Shown here piece by piece: positions 1 through 5,152 of a stretch of 5,569 bases of DNA. Each line of letters opens with the position of its first letter. Positions within the stretch are counted from its first letter, which is position 1. Under the pieces are notes generated by a model. That model was given only the letters and a program-made list of their open reading frames with translations. It was not told the origin of the DNA and searched no databases. The stretch covers positions 1 to 5,569 of the forward strand of contig JADFNA010000140.1 in the NCBI GenBank assembly GCA_022563625.1, in the 5' to 3' direction. This DNA comes from Candidatus Zixiibacteriota bacterium (GTDB lineage: Bacteria > Zixibacteria > MSB-5A5 > GN15 > JACZUZ01). The translations under genes and the position numbers were made by a program.

Positions 1-49
1 CTCAGCGACTGCGAAAGGTTTCTTGCTTCTATCCACGAAGTATCACGAA

Positions 50-991
50 ATGCCACATACCGAATTACATGCAGTTACCGGCGCCTTTGGATACACCGGC
101 CGTTTCATTACCCATCGCCTGCTGGACAAGGGTATTGATGTAATCGCGCTGACCAATTCTGTCAACCGCGATAACCCTTTTATGCATCGAGTAGCTGCTG
201 TGCCGTTCAATTTTGATTATCCGGCTCAACTGACGGAATCGCTTCATGGTGTGAAAACGCTTTATAACACGTATTGGGTCCGTTTCAATCACAGGCTTTT
301 CTCTATTGCTAACGCGGTGGAAAATACACTGATAATGTTTGAAGCTGCCAAAAGCGCTGGCGTAGAACGCATCGTACACGTCAGTATTACCAATCCATCT
401 GTAAATAGCCAGTTGGAATATTTCAGCGGCAAGGCAAGGGTGGAACATGCTCTGGAGCAGTCAGGAATGTCCTATGCGATCCTTCGTCCGGCGATAATTT
501 TCGGCGCTGATGACATATTGATTAATAACATAGCCTGGGCGCTCCGAAGACTGCCTGTCATGGGCGTATTCGGTGATGGACAGTATCGACTACAGCCTAT
601 ATACGTCGGGGACATGGCCGATTTGGCCGTTCACGAAGGCGCAGCGCGTGAAAACGCCGTTATTGATGCCATAGGTCCCGAAACGTTTACTTATCGGGAA
701 CTTGTGGAGATAATCAGCCAGGCTGTCGGTGTCAGGCGACCCGTAGTTAATGTTGGCCCCGGCTTCGGCTATTGGATCGCACGACTTCTGGGCAAGTTTG
801 TCGGAGATGTCATTCTCACACGGGATGAAATCAAAGGACTCATGACAGAATTGTTGTATACTTCTTCAGCGCCGGCAGGGCAGACACGGCTGTCTGAATG
901 GATACAACGTAACGGTAATCTGCTTGGACGTAGCTACGCCAGCGAACTCACGCGACGAGCCAATCGACACAGATCATACGGTGACCTCTAG
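50..991 (+). CDS. Atypical SDR-family NAD(P)-binding protein, NDUFA9-like group
   Basis: The product is 313 residues from the ATG at 50. A Rossmann beta-alpha-beta starts near the N-terminus with TGAFGYTG (residues 10-17), the glycine-rich dinucleotide site of atypical/extended SDRs. A YFSGK segment (Y124, K128) sits where SDRs carry the catalytic YxxxK, followed by the LRPAIIFG strand (145-152) seen in the NmrA/NDUFA9-like subfamily. A C-terminal substrate-side domain (about 180-300) contains a YVGDMADL motif. It is probably a cytosolic oxidoreductase or a cofactor-binding protein; the substrate cannot be read from the sequence. The frame stays open to the left edge and a TTG at 23 has GAAAGG four bases upstream. 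I prefer ATG 50 because the Rossmann fold then begins at residue 8 as usual, although its ribosome site (GAAG at 37-40) is weak. The gene converges on the dockerin gene. Family is confident, function is not. Confidence 0.88.
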   Translation: MPHTELHAVTGAFGYTGRFITHRLLDKGIDVIALTNSVNRDNPFMHRVAAVPFNFDYPAQLTESLHGVKTLYNTYWVRFNHRLFSIANAVENTLIMFEAAKSAGVERIVHVSITNPSVNSQLEYFSGKARVEHALEQSGMSYAILRPAIIFGADDILINNIAWALRRLPVMGVFGDGQYRLQPIYVGDMADLAVHEGAARENAVIDAIGPETFTYRELVEIISQAVGVRRPVVNVGPGFGYWIARLLGKFVGDVILTRDEIKGLMTELLYTSSAPAGQTRLSEWIQRNGNLLGRSYASELTRRANRHRSYGDL

Positions 992-1000
992 TGTAGAACC

Positions 1001-1019
1001 CTGGCTGGATGACAGCCGG
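1001..1019 (+). other. Hairpin 9 bases after the SDR stop codon
   Basis: CTGGCTG (1001-1007) pairs with CAGCCGG (1013-1019) around the five-base loop GATGA, with one T-G wobble. Its place just after the TAG at 989-991 suggests transcript-end or mRNA-stabilising structure. No T-run follows, so it is not a canonical intrinsic terminator. Confidence 0.4.
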
Positions 1020-1060
1020 TAGGTCCGGAGTCCTGCCCTCCTGACTCTTCTCTCGTAGGC

Positions 1061-1100
1061 CAGAATCCCCTAAGGGAGCGCAAGCTCCCGACGGGTTCTG
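1061..1100. repeat. REP-like nested palindrome with GCAA tetraloop
   Basis: The inner stem GGGAGC (1074-1079)/GCTCCC (1084-1089) is closed by a GCAA loop of the GNRA type. An outer stem pairs CAGAATCCC (1061-1069) with GGGTTCTG (1093-1100) with one bulged T. Immediately left, GTAGGTCCGGAGTCC (1019-1033) resembles GTAGGCCAGAATCCC (1055-1069), and GAGTC (1028-1032)/GACTC (1043-1047) form a second smaller stem, as in a decayed neighbouring unit. It occupies the spacer between convergent 3' ends, 8 bases from the dockerin gene's stop codon. That is the usual niche of dispersed REP/BIME-type elements and of bidirectional terminators. No T-run is present on either side. Whether it is repeated in the genome cannot be seen from one copy. 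Confidence 0.5.
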
Positions 1101-1108
1101 ATATTTCG

Positions 1109-2404
1109 CTACAGACCCGTTGTTCCACACGCAGGCGCCGTGCCACCTGCAAAAACCCATGCAATCACATGGGCAACATCTGCGATATTGACCTTGTTAT
1201 CGCCATTGGCGTCTCCTTCGTCAGAGCAAGAAGGGTCGGGGCCGTTTGTGAAAAGCCATGCTATAACGTAAGTAACGTCAGCGATGTTCACGACATCGTC
1301 ATTATTAGCGTTGCCAGCCAAGTTACAACAAGGTGTACATTCACCCGGAACGAGTGAGCACGGATCACAGAAATCACCAAGCCCGTCTTCGTCGGAATCC
1401 GCCTGCAGAGAATTGGGTACGGCCAGGCAATTATCGCAGACATTTCCGACACCGTCACCATCCGAGTCCAGCTGACTCAAGTTGAACAACTCAGGACAGT
1501 TGTCGCACGAATCAGCCCAGGTGTCACCATCTGAATCCAATTGAGCAGAATTGAAAATCAACAGGCAATTATCACATGGGTCACCGATTCCATCGCCGTC
1601 CAAATCCGATTGTGTAGGGTTGAACTCGAACGGGCAATTGTCGATGTTGCCGCATAGATCGTCGTTGTCGATGTCATTGTTTTTATCTAACGGACAAAGA
1701 TCACATATGTCTCCAATTCCATCGGAATCACCATCTGTTTGGTTGGGATTAGAATCTACTTTACAATTGTCGCACGCATCTCCGACACCGTCGCTGTCAA
1801 GGTCCGCCTGCGATGGATTAACAAGACCAGGACAATTATCACAGGCGTCACCTGCGTCATCTGAATCGGAATCAGTTTGCGCCGTGTTTGAAGTGATCAG
1901 ACAATTGTCGCAGAAATCTCCAACATTGTCACCGTCTACATCCGATTGGGTTGCGTTGGGCGTTAGCGGGCAATTGTCGATTTCTCCGCTTATGCCATCT
2001 CCATCTACATCATTATCCGGGTCGTTTGGCCATAAATCACAGATGTCTCCAATACCGTCACCGTCGCTGTCACTCTGAGACACATTGAAATCACTCGGAC
2101 AATTATCGCACGCATCTGGAGAAGAGTCACCGTCGATGTCCTCTTGTCCCGGGTTAAAAACATCAGGGCAGTTGTCTATGTCGGCACAAATACCGTCCGA
2201 ATCTGCGTCATTAAGAGAATCATTCGGGCAAATGTCACAACTGTCAGGAAAACCGTCACCGTCTGAATCCGGTCCCGGCATTCCGAGACATGCATTTGTT
2301 GAAAAGGCCCCCAGATCATTTCTGGTGCCGTCTGGATCATTAAAGGCGGGATCAGGGTCACCGGCGTCAATGGCCGGCGAGCCCGACTGCAGTAGATAAT
2401 TTCT
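1109..2404 (-). repeat. 1,296-base direct repeat, partner at 3245-4540
   Basis: Positions 1109-2404 and 3245-4540 match at a constant offset of 2,136 bases with no gap, covering 432 codons including the stop. By hand alignment about four of five residues agree (about 76 differences in the last 401). All spacing, the cysteines and most calcium-ligand aspartates are kept. The similarity ends at codon 257 of the intact protein. This is a tandem gene duplication in which only the 3' two thirds of the upstream copy remains in the window. Confidence 0.93.
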
Positions 2405-3172
2405 GTTCTGGGAATCTAAATACAGAGGGTCAACCGAAATAGAGTTCTCGCCGACAGAGACACTAACGTAATTAGAGCCATTATTCCATACATCATTATA
2501 GTCTAGCTGTGAGAAATTTGATGGGCGAACGCCGACAACACCGCCGCCAAGTGAATTGGTGACAATGTTATTGATTGCCACTCCGCCGGAAGCAATAGAG
2601 AAAAACCCTCTTTCATTATCATCAAATGTATTGTTGATGATCTGTGAATTCTCTGCGCCGGGACGCAATCCAATACAACCAATCCCTCCGTTTCCGTAGA
2701 ATAGATTTCCGGTTACAAGAACATCGGAATTGGTAATCGAAATAACTTCAATGTTATTTCCACCTATAGGAATATTGTTGTTAAAAATGTTATCACTTAT
2801 TACAATATTCCTAGAGTCAATAATGTGAACGGTGAATGTGGCGCCGCCTCCGGTTACTCTGAATCCGCTGAACTGGGCGCCGGGATCAGGCACTTGAGCA
2901 ATAATTATACTCGGCTGTTTAGGAGCCGAAGGCGACAGAGTTGTAGAATCAGCGCCTGCGCCGATAATCACCAATGATTTTGTTTTGTAGGATATATTCT
3001 CATTGAAGACGCCGGGAGCAACATTGACTGTATCACCGCTAACAGCGGCGTCAATTCCGAGCTGAATTGTAGCCTGATCACCCGGCACATTAATCGTAGC
3101 GGCCTGGCCAGAAGACAGGCTCAACAGCGGGGCCAAAACCACTGCAAGCAATCTGAATCTCGTTTTGCTCAT
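1109..3172 (-). CDS. Secreted beta-helix / TSP3-repeat / dockerin-type protein
   Basis: The product is 687 residues. Residues 1-24 form a signal peptide: basic SKTRFR, a hydrophobic stretch, then a cut after SSGQA. Residues 25-256 form a right-handed parallel beta-helix, with an INVPGDQATIQ entry typical of pectate-lyase-like folds. Repeated rungs such as RNIVISDNIFNNN and SDVLVTGNLFYGN follow, ending in the family-typical SPAIDAGDPD. Residues 302 to about 612 are about 14 TSP3 units (DxDxDGxGDxCDNCP), each with aspartates that bind calcium and a cysteine pair. Residues 615-687 start Cys-Cys and hold two dockerin-like calcium loops (NANNDDVVNIAD, DANGDNKVNIAD). It is probably exported, with the dockerin binding a cohesin-like or surface partner; no catalytic residues of a pectate lyase are evident. 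ATG 3172 is supported by GAAAAGG eight bases upstream. A truncated copy of the same gene lies just upstream. Confidence 0.93.
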   Translation of the reverse strand: MSKTRFRLLAVVLAPLLSLSSGQAATINVPGDQATIQLGIDAAVSGDTVNVAPGVFNENISYKTKSLVIIGAGADSTTLSPSAPKQPSIIIAQVPDPGAQFSGFRVTGGGATFTVHIIDSRNIVISDNIFNNNIPIGGNNIEVISITNSDVLVTGNLFYGNGGIGCIGLRPGAENSQIINNTFDDNERGFFSIASGGVAINNIVTNSLGGGVVGVRPSNFSQLDYNDVWNNGSNYVSVSVGENSISVDPLYLDSQNRNYLLQSGSPAIDAGDPDPAFNDPDGTRNDLGAFSTNACLGMPGPDSDGDGFPDSCDICPNDSLNDADSDGICADIDNCPDVFNPGQEDIDGDSSPDACDNCPSDFNVSQSDSDGDGIGDICDLWPNDPDNDVDGDGISGEIDNCPLTPNATQSDVDGDNVGDFCDNCLITSNTAQTDSDSDDAGDACDNCPGLVNPSQADLDSDGVGDACDNCKVDSNPNQTDGDSDGIGDICDLCPLDKNNDIDNDDLCGNIDNCPFEFNPTQSDLDGDGIGDPCDNCLLIFNSAQLDSDGDTWADSCDNCPELFNLSQLDSDGDGVGNVCDNCLAVPNSLQADSDEDGLGDFCDPCSLVPGECTPCCNLAGNANNDDVVNIADVTYVIAWLFTNGPDPSCSDEGDANGDNKVNIADVAHVIAWVFAGGTAPACGTTGL
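1333..2269 (-). repeat. TSP3 repeat array of the intact gene
   Basis: About 14 in-frame units, mostly 23 codons (69 bases) long with some 20-21-codon units, encode DxDxDG calcium loops and DNCP cysteines (residues 302 to about 612). The codons for Asp-Asn-Cys are usually GACAATTG(T/C), which appears on the plus strand as CAATTGTC, so short exact matches recur at the repeat period. This makes the array prone to unequal recombination, although here it has the same unit count as the neighbouring copy. Confidence 0.9.
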
Positions 3173-3180
3173 GAAAGTCG

Positions 3181-3187
3181 CCTTTTC
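3181..3187 (-). promoter_or_regulatory. Ribosome binding site of the beta-helix/dockerin gene
   Basis: GAAAAGG on the minus strand, eight bases before the ATG at 3172. It fixes that start. The truncated copy upstream keeps an AAGGCGAC string near its broken end (4561-4554), matching AAGGCGAC here (3183-3176). Confidence 0.6.
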
Positions 3188-3197
3188 AATATAGTTT

Positions 3198-3237
3198 TCC
3201 GGATTTTGCCGCTGCAGTCCCCAACTCTAAATCCGGA
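3198..3237. repeat. Nine-base perfect inverted repeat between the two dockerin copies
   Basis: TCCGGATTT (3198-3206) and AAATCCGGA (3229-3237) are exact reverse complements separated by 22 bases. They lie in the 72-base spacer, upstream of the intact gene's ribosome site and downstream of the truncated copy's stop. On the minus strand the second arm is followed by AAACTATATTG rather than a T-run, so it is a poor intrinsic terminator. It could be an operator for a dimeric regulator, a 5' leader hairpin, or a processing site. Confidence 0.5.
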
Positions 3238-3244
3238 CACTTCA

Positions 3245-4549
3245 CTACAACCCCGTGTTTCCACACTTAGGATCAGTTCCGCCGGTAAATATCCAAGCAA
3301 TCAAATGCGTAACATCAGCGATATTAAGTTTGTTATCCCCATTAGCGTCGCCTTCATCGGCGCAAGAAGGATCAGGTCCGTTCGTAAAAAGCCAGGCTAT
3401 TACAAAAGTAACATCGGCGATGTTCACGACTGCATCACTATTCGCGTTGCCAGCCGAGCTACAACATGGAGAGCATTCACCCGGAACAAGAGAGCACGGA
3501 TCACAAGAATCACCAAAGCCGTCTTCGTCGGAGTCCGCTTGCGATGGATTAGATACTAGCAGGCAATTATCGCATACATTTCCAATACCGTCGCCATCCA
3601 GATCAAGCTGGCTCAGGTTGAACAAATCAGGGCAATTGTCGCATGAATCGGGCCAGGTGTCGCCATCTGAATCCAATTGCAGAGGATTGAAAATAGTCAG
3701 GCAATTATCACATGGGTCACCGATTCCATCGCCGTCCAAATCTGACTGTGTAGGGTTGAACTCGCCCGGGCAATTGTCGATATCGCCACAAATATTGTCG
3801 TTGTCGATATCATTGTTTTCGTCTAACGGACATAGATCACATAACTCACCAATTCCATCGGAGTCGCCATCTATTTGATCGGGATTCGCATCAAATTTAC
3901 AATTGTCACATATATCCCCAATACCGTCGCTGTCAAAATCCGCTTGGGATGGATTGTTAAGACCCTGGCAGTTGTCACAAGCGTCACCTGCGTCGTCTGA
4001 ATCGGAATCAATTTGGTCCACGTTTGAAACGACCACGCAATTGTCACAGACATCTCCAATATTGTCACCGTCTAAATCCGATTGTGTCGGGTTTGGCTCT
4101 TGCGGGCAATTGTCGATTTCACCACTTATTCCATCGTCATCTACATCGTTGTCTGGATCGTTCGGCCATATATCACAATCGTCTCCGATTTCGTCCCCGT
4201 CGGTGTCACTTTGAGACACATTAAAATCACTTGGACAATTATCGCACGCATCTGGAAAAGAATCACCATCGGTGTCCTCCTGTCCGGGGTTGAAAATATC
4301 TGGACAGTTGTCTACGTCGCCACAGATACCGTCCCCATCTACATCATTGAGAGAGTCATTCGGGCAAATGTCACAACTATCGGGAGAACCATCTCCGTCA
4401 GTATCCGGTCCCGGTTGTCCGAAGCACAAATTAGCCGGGAAGGCGCCCATATCGCTTCTGGATCCATCTGGATCATTGAAGGCGGTGTCAGGATCACCGG
4501 CGTTTATGCATGGAGAGGTTGATTGAAGAGAATAATCTCCGGCGTCTTT
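3245..4549 (-). pseudogene. 5'-truncated copy of the TSP3/dockerin gene, lacking signal peptide and beta-helix
   Basis: The reading frame is open from codon AAA at 4549 to the TAG at 3247-3245. Its first recognisable residues are [18 protein letters not shown], the end of the beta-helix domain, aligned with residues 257 onward of the intact neighbour. About 14 TSP3 units and the Cys-Cys dockerin module ([24 protein letters not shown]) follow, with no frameshift or stop. Just upstream the frame hits TAG (4552-4550) and TGA (4579-4577), and the sequence there no longer resembles the family. The only in-frame ATG (4450) would give a 401-residue protein with no signal peptide and a weak ribosome site, opening inside the conserved beta-helix exit. 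I infer a recently truncated gene, since the frame is undamaged, or a rearrangement or assembly join at about 4540-4550. A functional cytosolic short form is less likely because TSP3 and dockerin modules work outside the cell. Confidence 0.82.
3469..4405 (-). repeat. TSP3 repeat array of the truncated copy
   Basis: The units correspond one to one with those at 1333-2269, with the same lengths and order. Most substitutions fall between the calcium-ligand aspartates and cysteines, for example in the variable hinge after CDNC. A few aspartate positions differ, such as DSDGDGIGD becoming DTDGDEIGD. Conserved unit number means the duplication carried the whole array, without independent expansion since. 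Confidence 0.88.
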
Positions 4550-4552
4550 CTA

Positions 4553-4904
4553 CGTCGCCTTCGTTGATTTACTATATCAATTGAAACCATGAATCAATAC
4601 TATCACTCGCTTACAATCCTGTCAATTGTCACTTGGGACAATCCGAATCTTACCCATCGGCGATCTAGGAAGTGCGCATCGGTTCAGTTTGTCTTATAGG
4701 TGGGGCGCGGACGGCAAAGTACTCGCCCAAACGCCGCTTTTACGTAATGGCTCAAAGAGTCGTTCGATGAGCGGCCGCAGGTCGGCCACGACTTCGTCGA
4801 ATGGGGGGTGTCCTTAGATCGTAGAAGTCGCAAGGAGGCGGTCAAATAAGGTTCCGGGTCCTAGCCGCCTGCGACGTGGGGTGGACGCCCTTGGGCGCCG
4901 GCCG
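4553..4904. other. Stretch without a supportable gene
   Basis: This stretch begins with an AT-rich segment (4553-4620) and becomes GC-rich towards 4850-4920. A perfect ATTGTC (4625-4630)/GACAAT (4637-4642) inverted repeat with a six-base loop is present. An imperfect stem joins GTCGC (4827-4831) and AGGCGG (4836-4841) to CCGCCT (4865-4870) and GCGAC (4871-4875). On the minus strand a frame at 4820-4697 reads plausibly (FDEVVADLRPLIERLFEPL) and, after a TAA at 4696-4694, ends ALPRSPMGKIRI before a TGA at 4624-4622. It could be a decayed gene end, but nothing here is strong enough to call. Confidence 0.5.
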
Positions 4905-4933
4905 TTGAGGCGCTCGCGGGGATAACGTATAAT
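4905..4933 (+). promoter_or_regulatory. Sigma70-type promoter reading toward the serine tRNA
   Basis: TTGAGG (4905-4910) is separated by exactly 17 bases from a perfect TATAAT (4928-4933). The predicted start is about 4940, which gives a 5' leader of about 120 bases before the tRNA. It is the best promoter in the window. A second TATAAT at 5017-5022 lies closer to the tRNA but has neither a recognisable -35 hexamer at 16-18 bases nor an extended -10 TG. Confidence 0.6.
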
Positions 4934-4961
4934 CGTTGTGAAAAATGTTGTAAGTGATTTT

Positions 4962-4983
4962 TCGGCGGTCTAAAATCCGCCGA
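4962..4983 (+). other. GC-rich leader hairpin
   Basis: TCGGCGG (4962-4968) pairs perfectly with CCGCCGA (4977-4983) around the loop TCTAAAAT. It begins about 20 bases after the predicted transcription start and is followed by TTTGTCA, a weak T-rich tail. It may be an attenuator-like or processing hairpin in the pre-tRNA leader, or the end of a very short transcript. Confidence 0.4.
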
Positions 4984-4995
4984 TTTGTCATCGAT

Positions 4996-5044
4996 AGGTG
5001 AGGTGCGCCCAGCTTCTATAATGTGAGGATCTGGACTGCACCTT
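4996..5044 (+). repeat. Copy of the tRNA 5' end inside a leader stem-loop
   Basis: AGGTGAGGTGCG at 4996-5007 is an exact 12-base copy of 5061-5072, which covers the last base before the tRNA, its whole 5' acceptor strand, T8, G9 and the first D-stem bases. The copy's right half also forms a stem. Positions 5000-5007 pair with 5037-5044 (six Watson-Crick pairs AGGTGC/GCACCT, flanked by two G-T wobbles). CCAG (5009-5012) pairs with CTGG (5031-5034). The loop carries TATAAT (5017-5022). Similarity to the tRNA stops after base 5007, so this is a fragment, not a second tRNA. Confidence 0.55.
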
Positions 5045-5061
5045 CCCCATAATAGATTTAA

Positions 5062-5151
5062 GGTGAGGTGCGTGAGTGGCTGAAACGGACGGTTTGCTAA
5101 ACCGTTGTGCGGGGTAAACCCGTACCGAGGGTTCGAATCCCTCCCTCACCG
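5062..5151 (+). tRNA. tRNA-Ser (anticodon GCT)
   Basis: This is a class II tRNA of 90 bases with a full cloverleaf. The acceptor stem is GGTGAGG (5062-5068)/CCTCACC (5144-5150) with discriminator G5151. The D stem is CGT (5071-5073)/ACG (5085-5087). The anticodon stem is ACGGT (5089-5093)/ACCGT (5101-5105) with loop TTGCTAA, anticodon GCT at 5096-5098. The long variable arm is TGCGGG (5108-5113)/CCCGTA (5119-5124). The T arm is GAGGG/CCCTC (5127-5143) with loop TTCGAAT. The long variable arm and discriminator G are serine identity features, and it reads AGC and AGU codons. CCA is not encoded and must be added by nucleotidyltransferase. T-rich TTATTTTT (5153-5160) follows and may help end transcription. 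Confidence 0.97.
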
Positions 5152-5152
5152 A

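Noticed and set aside
65..448. Minus-strand frame opposite the SDR gene
   Set aside because: The plus strand carries an unmistakable Rossmann/SDR protein over the same bases; the antisense translation shows nothing known.
1333..2269. Regularly spaced repeats as a CRISPR array
   Set aside because: The period is about 69 bases, in frame, with degenerate units that translate to TSP3 calcium loops; there are no constant repeats with unrelated spacers.
3187..3195. TATATT as a -10 box for the intact dockerin gene
   Set aside because: It abuts the ribosome site, so the transcript would start within or after GAAAAGG, and no -35 hexamer lies at the right spacing.
3245..4450. A functional 401-residue gene starting at ATG 4450
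   Set aside because: The start lies within the conserved [15 protein letters not shown] region at a position where the intact copy has Leu287, with no signal peptide and only a weak ribosome site. Homologous coding continues 30 codons upstream of it.
4272..4526. Long serine/proline-rich plus-strand frames opposite the TSP3 arrays (also 1551-2078, 2085-2399, 3255-3878, 3903-4214)
   Set aside because: They are antisense shadows of the repetitive GAC/GAT-rich TSP3 code: their SPTPS-like composition mirrors the aspartate codons, and they lack start signals and recognisable domains.
4626..4817. Small plus-strand gene of 63 residues starting TTG at 4626
   Set aside because: There is no ribosome site, it begins inside an ATTGTC/GACAAT inverted repeat, and the translation shows no recognisable motif or domain.
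4940..5061. SRP (4.5S) RNA near tRNA-Ser
   Set aside because: The conserved SRP tip motif (GGTCAGGTCCGGAAGGAAGC-like) is absent.
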